In this document: positions 46,563 through 58,365 of the stretch, piece after piece | Layout of the letters: each line of letters opens with the position of its first letter | Numbering within the stretch: the first letter of the stretch is position 1 | Origin: Oscheius onirici | Taxonomy: Eukaryota; Nematoda; Chromadorea; Rhabditida; Rhabditidae | DNA: 64,000 nucleotides | Assembly (NCBI GenBank): GCA_932521025.1 | Contig: OW051472.1 | Coordinates: forward strand, 3,534,001 to 3,598,000 | Direction of reading: 5' to 3' | Translations under genes and position numbers: made by a program | The notes under the pieces: generated by a model | What the model saw: only the letters and a program-made list of their open reading frames with translations | Databases searched by the model: none | Told to the model about the DNA's origin: nothing

Positions 46563-49319
46563 ATGATCGACGAAGAAGTCTTCGAAACTCCGATGCGTGC
46601 TCCGCCATCGTGCAATTTTGCCGCAGGTGACTTTCGATCAAGCTGTCCCGACATCGCGTCGATGTCGGATGTTTCGACTGACTTACCTCCACAGAGGTAA
46701 TTGTTACTTTCATAGAAAAGGATATACATCTTTTCTTTCAGAGCTTTGAAGGTCAGAAATTCGCCGATTCGCTTCCGCCGAAAGTCTGTTGGTCCAAGTC
46801 ATGGGCAGGAATCGGCTTCAACTGCTGTTCTCAGCTTCCCTTCCGAACATGACGATCAAGTTGTTGGCTGCTTCCGGCAGAAGGTCATTCTTAGCGTGTT
46901 ATTCAGTACAACAACGATTTGAGATTGCTCAACGAGTTCATAGCGCCTCTATCTACTGCGCTACAGTATTATCATTCATTACCATTGCAGCGCTCTTCCT
47001 TGCCAACTTTTCACTGTTTTCGCCATTTTCCCTGTTTTGTAAGATGTTTATCGATGTATCTAACAGTTTTTCAGGCATCGCTTATCCATTCCTCCATCCT
47101 TTCCTGCTGATTTTTGCCATCTTATGCATCTTCCTGGCAAATTTTGGTCATGCCCGTATTATCTCATCCCTTTATCAGAAAGGTTCATTTTCACCAGATT
47201 GTCGTAACCTAAGTCGATCATGTTCAGCAAATCTTCAGCAGTCTCTTGTCGAAACATTGTTCGGCCGAGATGTAGGAGAGCTCCGAATGAAAGTGACGAA
47301 TTGTCTGCTGATTTCTGTGTTGAACGGAGCCATTGGCTGCCTGATCTGGAACTGCTTCGTTTCCGAAGGTATCGACTGGTAAGAGGACTTGTTTCGACAA
47401 TGTTCCAATACATTATTTTCAGGGCAATGTCCATTTCCCTGGCTGTCGGATCGTTAGCTACAGCGGTCTACATCATTTTCATGCAAACAAATTACGCTCT
47501 CGTTCTTACCGAATCCACATCATGGGTAACCTTTCCGAGGAGTTGGGGTGCTGCCAGGCTTGTTGAAAACCTGCGCTGCGGTCAGGTTGGACTTCGGACT
47601 AAATAATTCATTTCGCATTTTTTTTGTTTCCAAATACGTCCCCCGATTAGATTTAGTTTTGCCATCAGAAAAATTGGAAGAAAATCGAAAACTGACAATG
47701 AAAATCGAAGAAAACTGCTATTTAACCGAATTTCGTCAAAAAACCACATTTTCTTCTATTTTTGTCGTCAGTTTTCGATTTTCTTCCAATTTTTCTGATG
47801 GCAAAACTAAATCTAATCGGGGGACGTATTTGGAAACAAAGAAAATTAGAAAAAAATGCGAAATAAATTTTTTCAGTCCAACCGGACCGCAGCCCAGACC
47901 ACAGCGCAACAAGCCTGGGTGCTGCCTATTAGGTTAAAAATTTAGACCCCCATGAAACTGACCTACCAAATGCTACTGCCTCAAAATATTCGCTCGTATG
48001 TCTTTGACGGAGAGTTCCGTGATTGCTGCCACATGGCTAGTCAAGGTTCCATTCTGGTCCAGTTTGCCCAGAACTCGCTTATTTGGACATTTGGTATATC
48101 GTTCCGCACAGATGTCAATCATAGTTATTCAGGTAGCTCGCCGATTTCTCCAAGATTCGCTGTCGGTCTCGATGCTCAGACTCATTTCTTCCTGTTCAAC
48201 TTCTGCCAAATCCTGTGCGGAATCTATATGCACCGGATAATCAAGCACTTTATGCTAGAGCCAATCGTGTTCTTTTTCCCTGAAAAGTACGAAATTGTCA
48301 ATCCTACTGTCGAGCAGAAATCGAATATGCGAGAAGTTCTGCACACTTCCGATTCATTCCTCAAAGTAGCCCATTTGTGTGTTTTATAAGAACCCATTTA
48401 GATGTATGCTTTTTACGACTTGCTAAGAATGCAAAGAAAAGAATTCGAACTGAGAAGAGAGCCTGTTTTCGAACTCTCCATTCCTGGTATGCTGCACGTT
48501 GGCCCAAAAGGTTCTTTCAGGCAACAATCCTCTGAACTGGAATGCCGTGAGAAGCGCCTGCTTAAGCCAGATCACCTTCATCTGTTCCGAGATCGAACAA
48601 GCCCGTCAACGTCTGGGAGTGATCCAATTCGGAGGAACGGATAGCGACAATGAGGACGAGATGAATCAGTCGATGCTGATGAAACATCCTGCGCAGAGAA
48701 TTCAGAGTAATTTGGTTTTTCTTATAGCATTCAAAACACGACTTTAAGTATATACTCAGTCTGTTAGACGTCGTCAACATGCCACTCTTCGTCGTCGATC
48801 AGCACCTTTGACCAGCAATAGCTCCAACATCCCGAAAACAGTCTTCTCGCCGTATGCCTCCAAAACTCTCCTGTTTGCCGTTGAAGGTGGCCTCGATTTC
48901 CTGCCTGCTGCAAACTCTCTTCTAGGTATTATTGGACTGTTGGTCTGTTCGCTGAAGGAAGATCGCTATGGAGTGACTCAGAAAGACAATCCAATAATTT
49001 TACGCACAACCTTGCAGCTCGCAGCAACAATTGACAAATACAGACGGGAGAAGAAGGTGAGCCTTTTCGCTTAATTTGTTAGCAAATCCAACATTTAGGC
49101 CATTTCCTGTGATGATGGAATCGAAGATATTTGGATTTGTGAAATTGAGAACATCATCAATCGTTCTCTGAATCAGTATCACGTCTCGTTTAAAAATTAC
49201 ACTGCGTATGTTTCCAATCGGTTCTTGTCAAAAAATCTCTATTCAGTGCTCTCAAACTATCTCCAGAAGAGCACCGAATCTACACCCAGATCGTTGTGCC
49301 CAAGATATACAACAATTGA
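46563..49319 (+). CDS. npp-22: Nucleoporin NDC1 (transmembrane ring)
   Basis: Multipass protein that anchors nuclear pore complexes in the nuclear envelope. The N-terminus (MIDEEVFETPMRAPP) is followed by membrane helices (CATVLSFITIAALFLANFSL, YPFLHPFLLIFAILCIFLA, LISVLNGAIGCLIW, SISLAVGSLATAVYIIF). The cytoplasmic half matches NDC1: AFYDLLRMQRKEFELRREPV, NPLNWNAVRSACLSQITF, and KEDRYGVTQKDNPIILRTTL followed by AATIDKY. It ends IVVPKIYNN with TGA at 49317-49319. Junctions in the second half are in phase. Exon 2 needs one frame change near 46918 (run of T in ACGATTTGAG), or an intron I missed. Intron 47526-47945 contains a 363-bp MITE; without MITE and target copy it would be about 49 bp. Confidence 0.85.
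47555..47917. mobile_element. Foldback MITE, CAGGCTTGTTG family, copy 3, intact target duplication
   Basis: Starts CAGGCTTGTTGAAAACCTGC, ends CGCAACAAGCCTG, with perfect GGTGCTGC on both sides (47547-47554 and 47918-47925). This copy establishes that the family makes 8-bp duplications, as hAT elements do. It lies in an NDC1 intron. Confidence 0.92.
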
Positions 49320-49627
49320 ATCTGTCCTTTTGATAAATTTGAATTTAAAACTTTCAGTTTAGTCTTTGTAAAGGTAAAAGTTGTCCAGAAGTGCAACTAT
49401 GACGGGGGGATGCAATGGGAGAACAACTTGTCCCTCATCATAAACTGATTCAGCAGCCAATCTTCCTAACGCTACTTAGATTTCTCCAAAACTACACAAA
49501 CATCTCACTCATAAAACGTTTATTATTAAATTTCAAACGGGGAAAGAAAAACTAATTTTTACATTTGAACTTGGGGTCGTGAATTGAAAAAAGAATGGGG
49601 AGTTAAAAATGAATAAAAAGAATGATT

Positions 49628-50474
49628 TCATTTATCGCTTACAAGAGAGTCCACAACTTTCTGGACCGTTTCCTTGATAGTGTCGATGCTGTCCTTCTCA
49701 GCCTCGACTTTTTTTTTCAGTCCATTCAAACGAGTCAGCTCATTTTTCAACTTCTGGGCTTCTTGGAGAGAACCTCCAAACACCGCGTCGCTCGAGTCAC
49801 CAGCTTCTGTAGAACTCTAAAATTTGGCATTACAATATAAATATACATGAACTTACCTCTTTTGTGGTGGTTTCAATATTATGAACCTTCTTGACAAGTT
49901 CCTGGTTTTTAGCATGCAGCTCATCATTCAGCGACTGTAGCGTTTCAACATTCGAATCGGACGAAGGTTTCCTTAGATCATTGACCAGTTTCTCCAGAAT
50001 GACATTTCGTTTCTCCAGTGTAGTCAATTGGTCCAACTTCTCCGTTTGACCAGAGATCTGTTCCTCCAGAGACCTCTTATCATTCTCCAACTGCTTACAT
50101 TGTTCCGTCAACTCGTCGTTGTGCATCTTCATCTCTTCACACTTGCGGATCAGCATACGTTTCTGTTTCTGAATCTTGTCGATAATATCCTTGCCCAGTT
50201 TCTTCACCATTCCATGTTTTTCGTCCTGCATTTTCTTCGCTTCATCATCCCACGCTTGATCGAATCCATCGGTAGAATGGAAGTAGTAGAAGGCGGCAGC
50301 GATGGCGACTACAGTGGCAAAGGCGATGGTGGCCGAGAGGAAAAACGGCTCCATTGCGACCTTGAAAAAAAAGTTGCAGCAAAAAAAAACCCGGCTTACC
50401 GATGGAACGAGAGCTTGAAGATAATACGCACCCGTATCAGTCTCAATTAGTGCGATCCATCTGCCTGTAGACAT
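49628..50474 (-). CDS. Single-pass membrane coiled-coil protein (unrecognised)
   Basis: Three exons on the minus strand. The start MSTGRWIALIETDTGAYYLQ follows an ATATTTTCAG acceptor by eight bases (likely trans-spliced). After a 39-bp intron comes a transmembrane helix (FFLSATIAFATVVAIAAAFY), then a long charged coiled coil rich in Lys, Glu and Leu (KIQKQKRMLIRKCEEMKMHN, QLENDKRSLEEQISGQTEKL). After a further intron the last exon ends QKVVDSLVSDK at 49628-49630. About 260 residues. No family recognised. The layout (short lumenal or extracellular N-terminus, one helix, long coiled coil) suggests an organelle-membrane tether, but that is a guess. Convergent with NDC1. Confidence 0.7.
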
Positions 50475-50699
50475 TATTTGGCCTGAAAATATCGTTTTCC
50501 ACAACTTCGAGAAGCCGCAAAGTTTGTATAGAACAATTTTAAGTCGATACATGAAAATGCCTTGAAACAATGTCTCGCAATATTTCGGCATTGCCCCTAT
50601 ATGTGTTTGAAGTTCATATTTTTGTGTTTTTGAAAAATGGAAATGAACAGACGTTATATACGACGAGGAAAAAAATCTGAAAAACGCACTCGCAATTTA
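50475..50699. other. 5' flank of the coiled-coil gene
   Basis: Holds the acceptor ATATTTTCAG used by the coiled-coil gene and unremarkable sequence. No other gene seen. Confidence 0.4.
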
Positions 50700-51860
50700 T
50701 TTATTTATTTATTTATACGTATCCTAACTCAGATAATATATCTGTAGGGGAAGAGACTTCTATCGTTGGGTAGTCATCCAACTGCCAACCTTCTGAACTC
50801 TGTTCGGGACAATTTTCTGGCTGAAGATGCAAAAGTTGGCCCAGCTTTAGTAGAAAGTAGGTTCCTCCATCTGTGTGGGGGTCGTCCAGCTGCTCTTGCC
50901 CGATTCGGTGACCATTCTTCTACGATTTTCGTCCAGCTATCTCCGTCCTCATTCGACACTTTCCAAGCCCAATCAAACAGTCTTCTCTTGTATTCATCTA
51001 CGATGTCTTTCAGCTTTGTCCTGTTGCGGATTTCTTCACTTGAAATATGATCCAGAAGTGAGATTCCAAGAATCTTTCGTTGCATTCTCCTTTGCATCAC
51101 GGCTAAAGCATTCTCCTCTGTCTTCTTCAGACCTGCAGTTTCTAGTCCGTATAGCAACGTGGGCAGGACTTTCATCTCAAACAGCTTCTTTTTCATTTTC
51201 AATGGAGTCATCCGGGAAAAGTAAACTTCTTTGTCGTTGTAGAACGAGGCCCATCCTAATTTCACACGTCTGCTTATCTCCTGGGATAGATCCCCGTCGG
51301 CTGTCAGCTTCGATCCAAGGTATATAAAATCGTTGACTCTCTCCAGTTCTGTGCCATTGAGACCGATTGAATGCTGCACTGTCGCAAACGTTGTCATCCA
51401 TTTGGTCTTCCTTCTGTTCACTTTCAATCCGACTTTTTGGCCTTCTTGTTCGAGATTGTTCAACATGTATTCAGCATCTTTCGCAGTCTTTCCTAGCAGT
51501 ATAATGTCGTTAGCATAGCAGAGATGAGTTAGAGATTGACCAATATTCCTTTTCCATCCCATGTGACATTTCTTAGGACGTCTTCTAACACAGCATTGAA
51601 GAGTTGCGGAGATAGAGGACAGCCTTGGCGAACCCCACGTTCCAGAACAATGCGAATTCGTTTCCTATTTATGTCAATTTCCGTAGAGCTTCCTTCGTAC
51701 AGTTGCTTCAGAACTTCCAGTATCTCCTCGTCCACTCCGCGTCTTCGGAGAGAGTTCCAGACAGCTTCTCTCTCTACGGAATCAAAGTCTTTCTCGTAGT
51801 CCACGAAGATCGCGTAGAATCCGGTTCCGTTATATTCCTTTGCTTTCTTCGCAATTTTTT
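50700..51860 (-). pseudogene. Non-LTR retrotransposon (RTE-like) fragment, 5' truncated and frameshifted
   Basis: Reverse-transcriptase motifs on the minus strand: FYAIFVDYEKDFDSVEREAV, then GVRQGCPLSPQLFNAVLED. A one-base frameshift near 51545 is followed by LTHLCYANDIILLGKTA, GLKVNRRKTK and FIYLGSKL. The C-terminal part contains TLLYGLETAGLKKTEENALA and WSPNRARAAGRPPHRW. The catalytic YADD is YAND here. The 3' end has a short ATAA/AAAT tail (50700-50722), typical of RTE-type elements. The N-terminal endonuclease is missing. Dead copy. Confidence 0.85.
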
Positions 51861-52562
51861 TTGGCTATTTCCAAAACTTGGACGACAAAACAGGTACTGA
51901 ATACATATAAGTTCGTTGTGGAACTCAACCGAAAACGGCAAACTGTGAAAAGCTTTGATGCATTTCCAAAAAATAACGCAAGTGATTTTGTTTGGGAACG
52001 TGGCATCTGCCAGATTTATGCCAAAAAAAAGAAGCCAAATGTGTCATCTTTTTGTTCTACAATTTCTTTCCCCCTTGTTACCAACATAAGTACATATATA
52101 CGTAGTTAAATTCACTTTATTTTGCAACTCGATCATGTTACGAGACAAGCTATCTGGATGTGGTATTCGGTTTCCCGTTTTTAGTTGTTCCTTTCTGAAT
52201 TTCCCACACCCTGTGAACATATTCACCACCAGTGCTTCAAACAATGTTTTCGACAGCACGCGATTCTTGTTACGACCACCATTGCTTTAGCCACAGAACG
52301 TGTCTTTCAGTACATGAAAAACTGAAATTTGTTAGCTTTCAACTTACAAAACAAGTTTATAATTCCTGAGGGTACTCAGCCAAGATTTTTGCAAAGTGAC
52401 CATTGTCAAATCGAACATTTTCGCCGCGAGACAGCCCCATTTCTTCATGAACTTTTGAAGTTGTTTTTTTTGCTGATCTGTTTTCAATTGGTTTCAGTTA
52501 TACATTCCTCTCTTCTTTTCTCTTCGTTTTCAAAATAGCTACAACTTCATTTTCCAGAACAA
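51861..52562. other. 5' flank of FHIP, no gene recognised
   Basis: AT-rich sequence with short open frames lacking domains. The TTTTCCAG acceptor at about 52551-52558 precedes the FHIP start by four bases and is a likely trans-splice site. Confidence 0.45.
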
Positions 52563-55500
52563 ATGTTTTCCTTCTTGGCGAGATTGAGCACGCCGACGGG
52601 CTCGCCAGTCTCGACAAGAACAGGATCACCGCTATCGGCCGGCAATACTCCCAGTTCTCTCAATGCCGCATTCGCCTCCGATCCATTTCAATGGGAAAGA
52701 ACATTCGACAAATGCTGGGAAGCGGCCGAAAGGCTTCTTGACAAAAAGGCCAGCAATCTGGAATACATAATTCCTTACGACGATCTGTCGCATCTTCTCT
52801 CGCAACTAACGCAAATGAACGAGCTTTTGATGATGGAAGTCAATTCACAGCCAGAGCCCGTCATCGGACCGATTCTCGACCGTTATTTCACTCAAGAAGT
52901 ATTCTTGATCTTTTCGAGGATATTTATGTCGCTATTCAGATCATGGAGAGAGTCATGGATTGGGCTCTTCAAGTGCCTGAGGGGACAAGGCCGATCTGCC
53001 AGCTGGCTCTGATTCGCATTTACGAAACTATTGTTGGCGAAAGTCACACGCAAAATCACTGTCTGCTCGTTCATAAGCCTATTCTGAATCCACTGCTGCG
53101 TCTTTTTCGCTGGTAAGCCCGTTTAAATTCAAACTTTGGCGAGATTTTAGGTGCAAACGACTAGATGGACCCCGTCTTTCACTCTCAGGCGAACCGTCTA
53201 TCAACGACAAACATTTCGTCCTTCTCCTAAACCAGGTTAGTAAATCTACAAACGTGCGTTAACTTTAATTTATTCACGTTTCTCGCGTTAACTTTGCCTT
53301 CAGATCTGTACTAAATTAGCCGAGGACAAAACGTTGCTGCATTTTTTCTTCACCTATCACGCCGGATCCGAGCAGTTCTCCGTCTTTACTTTACTCGTCC
53401 CATTTCTATACGAACAGGTACCTTCTGTTTTCATTTTTTAATCGAAAAGGAACAATTGCAGAACGATGTCGGACAATTGGCTAGAGATGCCGTATTGCTC
53501 ATTCTGGCCGTCTCAAAAACACACGACGGTATCGCCGAATTTGTGGCTCTCAAGGTAATTTCTTATTCGCATTTTTAATTACAAATATGGTGCCAAAACC
53601 TGCGAATTTCTAGTGTGAAAGCTTCAATCCCATTACCAAAACGAAGGTTAGTCCCCCTGTGGGTGGTACACTGAGTAACATTTTCTGTGTTTAATCTCTT
53701 TGCGCACTCTTTCTGACCTTTGTTTAATCGTGTCTGTTGTCTGACGTTTGGCTACATACTTTTTTGTTCATACTCCCCGTCTATTATAGTTTTTTCACAT
53801 GGTGGATGGATCTGTTGAACATAAAACCTAACCCATTTTAGAGCTTTTTCTGCCCCGTTCTGGCTACCGGTCTTTCCGGATGTTTCTCCCAACTACCGCG
53901 TATTCTGGCTCAGGAAGGAAGTGACCGTCTCGTGTCCGACCAATACAACGATGTTCTCAACAATTTCATCTCCTCCGTGGTTTTTTGCGACACCGTGGCT
54001 CAAGCTTCTCATCCGCTCGTGGTCACCCACATTTGCAACTTTTTCTACTCGGGATTCCTGATATCCGTCGTGAAAACCGCTCTTCTACAGGTGTATTTCT
54101 TCTTTTTCTTTCTTAAAGTTCACTTCCAGGAAGAACGAGAAGCCGTGGCAGCGTCGACAATGTACCTCCAATTGTGTCTTTCAGGACTGAAAGAACCGTC
54201 GCTAATCAAGACGGTGGTTCGACTACTTCTGGTTGAACGAGACGAAAAAGGATCTTCCTTGCTTGACATCGTAGTTGAGCGGATCAAAGGACATGACAGG
54301 GTTAGTTCGTACCCCACAGCTCGCGAACCCCGACAGGGGGGTACTACGTCAAATTTTTTGACCGGCGCCGCCGTGCCAGTCGGACTACCCGGGTTCGATC
54401 CCGCTCACGGTTTTTGACGTTTTTCTTTTTTTGCCCAATAAGTTTTGTGTTTTTAATGCTGTACTTTCTTCTTATTTCAAATTTAAATACAATTTTTTTT
54501 CATTTCATCTCATGAAAATTCAAAATTCGATTACGAGTCCGACTCCTACAGCGAGCAATAAGTTTTGACCCTCTCGTTTATAAAATTTTTTCTGGAAGAG
54601 ATAATGCAAATCGGCAACATCCCCCTTTTTCTTATACATTTGGGCTATTTCGTGTCAAAAATTCAGACTCCTAGGTGCTATCTACGAGTTTTGGCAGAGT
54701 TTTGAACTAAAGTCCTTCGCGCACCCCTACCTATATCCCAGCCCCCCCCCCCCCCCCGTGCAAAGAAATCAAGCAAATTCCGTTGGCGCCGGATGACTAT
54801 TGGTGGTACCAATTACTGCCCCGAGTTTTAGGCCAAGCCGTTCTGCCATTCTTGGAAAAAGTTTCGCAAACTCCGATTTTGGCCTACTTTGCGGGCATCA
54901 TGATTCAGCCGTTTATGAACCAAATTTAAATTTGCAAAATGGGTTGGAAAGCCCTTTATCTGATCTAAATAGTCACAGAACATACCAAAACGGATAAACG
55001 TTGTCTTCCATGAGTACCGAGGCCGCCAAGTTATGGGCGTCATGGCGAGGTGGCGCCACGGCCGCACGCGAATAGAAGCCGCCTTTCAGCCGATTTTGCT
55101 CAAATTTGGACAGGAGAAACTTGAAATGATTACGCAGGTGCCTTTTTTTTTGTTTTTCGAAATTTGATTTTCTGACCTAGATATGAGCATTTCAATTTTT
55201 AAAAGGCCATATCTCGGTCAGAAAATCGAATTTCGAAAAACAAAAAAAAGTAATCATTTCAAGTTTCTCCTGTCCAAATTTGAGCAAAATCGGCTGAAAA
55301 GCGGCTTCTATTCGCGTGCGGCCGTGGCGCCACCTCGCCATGTCGCGGCCTCTGTGGGCACCGCGCGCTGTGACCCATAATTACGTACTCGTCACTGAGG
55401 TAAAGGTAAAAACCATTGGAGCAACCGGGACTCGAACCCGGGACCGATTCATTGCAACTTCACTGCTCTACCACTGAGCTATTGCCCCCGCCCTGGCGCT

Positions 55501-57635
55501 CGTAGGACTTGCTCACTGCCTGAGTCACGCATCCGCAACTCCATTTCACCATTAATTTTATCCTGCTTTCAGCTGGCATCAGCCTCTGTCCAACTTCTTG
55601 ATACTGTGATGAATCTGGTCTGTGAAGACGTCATGGTTATGCTCACTCTCCGTAATCTCCTGCCACTGAGATTCAGTAGTCAACAGCTTGGCAAGGTCTA
55701 CGACACTTTCTACACGCAATCTTTGGCTCAGAAACTTCTAGAATGTGTTCCGCAATGCATGCTCAAAGTAGTGGATGTAAGTTCTTGTAAATTATTGACT
55801 TAATATCAAAACCACAGGTTTGTTCCGTTGAAACTCTTGAAGAATATATCGAGGAAGGAGTCGAGCGTGTGAACTCGTTTGCCAGCAAATGCGCATCTTG
55901 GAAATGGCGTTACGACGGAATCAAGCCGAATGCGTCCGTTTTCCGCTCGAACAGTGACGACGAAATGAATCTCACAATTCTTACCAGAATGTCTTCCGTA
56001 CGTTCTTCAATGACCTCCGGTAGAGGATTGAACCGATATGCTGCCTCCAGAGCCAGTCATCTAACAGCCGAGTCAAATCTAGGTTCGTTTTTAACCAATT
56101 TAACAGTTTTAGGAAGCTTCAGGTACTTTAGTCGATCTTGGTTCTCAAGTCTCTCTGCCCGGGTATACAGAGAACTTTGACGAACCTGTTGTGGAGGAAG
56201 ACGACGATTTTAGGCTGCCACCTGTATCGTAAGTTTTTCTTGTTGTTTAGAACAATTTTAACGCCTTTGTTTTCACCCAGTCGTTTCAGTATGTCAACGT
56301 CGATGGTCGACTACTTCCAACTGGCTGCTTTCGATGATCTTTCAGAAGGCGACGATGTCAGCAGTCCCGATATGCAGGTTCCTTTCAATTTTTAGCGGAG
56401 TGTATAAAAGACGGCTTAGATGTCCAAACCGTCGCTGAGGAAACAGTTCACAGACTCGGGCACCGATTCCGACTCGGTAATGGCCCGATCGTTCGTCCTT
56501 TCTGGCTGGTCAGATATCGATGATATGGACACTTTTCTCTCGCTTCTGGACAAACAGCCCCTTTCGAAAGACGCGGCCAACTGCTCAATCGACGAATGTG
56601 TCAGCTACATCAACGCCAGGATACAGTACTGGGACGAACTGAAGATTACGCCGCCTGACGACGAAATAGAGCGAAAAGATTCGACAAGTTCAGCTATTCT
56701 CGAGTGTAACATGAAGTACGGACTGCCTATGGATCCTACCACTGGTTCGTGTTTTTGTTTGTAGTGAAATATGGTATGTTCAAAAAGAACAGGGATTACC
56801 TTAAGATTTTAGCTCTCTCCCTCGAGACCCGCTTAGCACGCAAAAATTGAATACGCGGCCAACACATTCCACCTTTAGCTGCGTATCTTCCAAATTTGTT
56901 GGCTGAGTGTCCAACTTTTACGTGCTAAGTGGGTCTCGAAGAGAAGAACTAAAATCTTACGGTAATCCCTCTTCTTTTTTGAACAGACATTAGGGACAAA
57001 TTCAGATCCATCCGAGTTCCTCGACGCCGTCTTTTCCCAGCTGGACACTATGTTTGACCATTCCTTCACCTTCAATCTGCACTTTACTTCGCTGCTGACT
57101 TCTCTGGCTGCGTATCCTCTTCCCTTACTCACAATTTATCTTTACGATCGGCGGAAGGGAGAACTAAGACGAAATCTAATCGAGGTTTCGCTCCCATTCA
57201 TTCGGAATTTAAAAAATATATAGGCTTTGATGAATCTGAAGGAGAAAATTGACCAGTTGACCGCGAACATCGAGGGAATCGAGATGTGGATCGTGAGAGC
57301 AATGAAGACGCTTCATTCTCGAGCAGAGAGAGCCGAACGAGCTGGCGATGTCGTCAGAAATGAAGAAGGAACGTCTCCAATTACCTTTTTCTCTCGGGGA
57401 AGCAGACTCGGAGCGTCCGGACGCAAACCAAGGTTTGTAACTTTTTCGATTTCCAAGCACCTATATTCTGCTCAGATATCACATCCACAAAGCCGTAGAA
57501 AGTGCCGAAACGATTCGTGATGACGATCGAACCAAGAATATTGTCTACGCGGCCATCGTCGTCGCCAATCTAGTCCAGTCGTTGGCCGGAATCATTCTTC
57601 AACAGTCGAATGTCGTAGTTCGTAGTACCTTCTAA
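52563..57635 (+). CDS. FHIP/FAM160 family protein (FTS-Hook-FHIP complex)
   Basis: FHIP proteins link the dynein adaptor Hook to early endosomes. Starts MFSFLARLSTPTGSPVSTRT. The conserved region includes FQWERTFDKCWEAAERLLDK, LFEDIYVAIQIMERVMDWAL, QFSVFTLLVPFLYEQNDVGQ, FFCPVLATGLSGCFSQLPRI, VSDQYNDVLNNFISSVVFCD and ASTMYLQLCLSGLKEPSLIK. After the 1.3-kb repeat-filled intron come LLDTVMNLVCEDVMVMLTLR and, near the C-terminus, TSLLTSLAAYPLPLLTIYLY and VVANLVQSLAGII. This order matches FAM160A/FHIP1. Stop 57633-57635. Exon 1 needs a one-base insertion near 52898 (CAAGAAGTATT read as CAAGAAAGTATT) to continue from FTQE into SILDLFED. A 33-nt optional exon may lie at 53614-53646. Confidence 0.85.
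54335..54420 (+). repeat. tRNA-like (box B) fragment in the FHIP intron
   Basis: GTCGGACTACCCGGGTTCGATCCCGC has a T-arm/box B shape, but the rest of a tRNA is not present. Possibly the head of a SINE. Confidence 0.35.
54742..54757 (+). repeat. Run of 16 C
   Basis: Homopolymer in the repeat-filled FHIP intron; its length in the assembly is unreliable. Confidence 0.9.
55041..55341. mobile_element. Foldback element with about 90-bp arms in the FHIP intron
   Basis: CATGGCGAGGTGGCGCCACG through TTGAAATGATTAC is mirrored almost perfectly by 55253-55341. An inner second palindrome is formed by TTTGTTTTTCGAAATTTGAT and its complement. The transcript of this intron could fold into a hairpin of well over 100 bp. 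I could not define target duplications. Confidence 0.75.
55417..55488 (-). tRNA. tRNA-like sequence (possibly Ala-TGC), probable pseudogene
   Basis: A 72-nt stretch on the minus strand with a pairing acceptor stem (GGGGCAA with TTGCTCC, one G-T), D-arm GCTC...GAGC, and T-arm CCGGG-TTCGAGT-CCCGG with discriminator A. The anticodon loop GTTGCAA would place TGC as anticodon. The anticodon stem GTGAA/TGAAT has two mismatches, so it is likely inactive or a SINE head. It lies antisense in an FHIP intron. Confidence 0.55.
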
Positions 57636-58119
57636 CTACCTTCTAATATTTACCCGTTTTCACTTCACCCTGTGCTAGCACATAATAACCTATCATCTTG
57701 TAACTTTGTACAAATTTCGTGTATCCCCCTTATTGGTTTGTACAAAACGGTGCACATTATAACTTGTGATAATAATTGCGTAATTCGAAGACAACAAAAG
57801 TAAACAAGTACGTATTGGATTGGCTACTAGCCATTCCAGCCTTATTTTCATTCTTTTTCACCATGCTCTCAATACATATTTAATCATGTTGAATAGTGCG
57901 CGAGCAGTATTTCGACCCCACTTTCAGTCCGTCAATATAGTTTTCACTCATTTCGAATCTTGCGCTTGTCTTTGTGTTGTGCCATTGAACGTTACCAGCA
58001 TTTTTGTAGTACCATAGAAAGTTAGCGGAATGTGAGGCGATTGTGAGTGAACCTCGTCTGCAGCTGGCACTTCTTTTTTGTACCCGCAGCTGTCCTCGGA
58101 CAGTTCAAACGGTAGTCAT
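57636..58119. other. FHIP 3' flank, no gene recognised
   Basis: No coding region or RNA recognised; leads into a MITE at 58120. Confidence 0.45.
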
Positions 58120-58365
58120 TGGGCGACTCGAGTCGAGCTCGATTTGAGCCACGAGTCGACTCGACTCAACATGGCCTGCGAGTCGACTCGACTCAAGCCG
58201 AGCCGATTTTTAAAGGTTATTTGCTCAACAAACGGGAAATAACAAAAGAGTTTCTTCATTTCTTCGTATTTGAGCCGCGGAGTTTGAAAAAAAAATCGAC
58301 TCGCCTCGACTCGGGTCGGTCCAGAACTCGACTCGAATCGGCTCGTGACTCGACACCCAAGTATA
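58120..58365. mobile_element. hAT-type MITE related to 8777-9706, intact target duplication
   Basis: TGGGCGACTCGAGTCGAGCT at the left and CGACACCCAAGTATA at the right are the same ends as the 930-bp element at 8777-9706. The left terminus has lost its first six bases. GTAGTCAT flanks both sides (58112-58119 and 58366-58373). Interior is non-coding and full of GACTCGA repeats. Confidence 0.85.

Noticed and set aside
55417-55488. A functional tRNA-Ala gene
   Set aside because: Anticodon stem has two mismatches and the sequence sits among SINE-like repeats, so it is listed only as tRNA-like.
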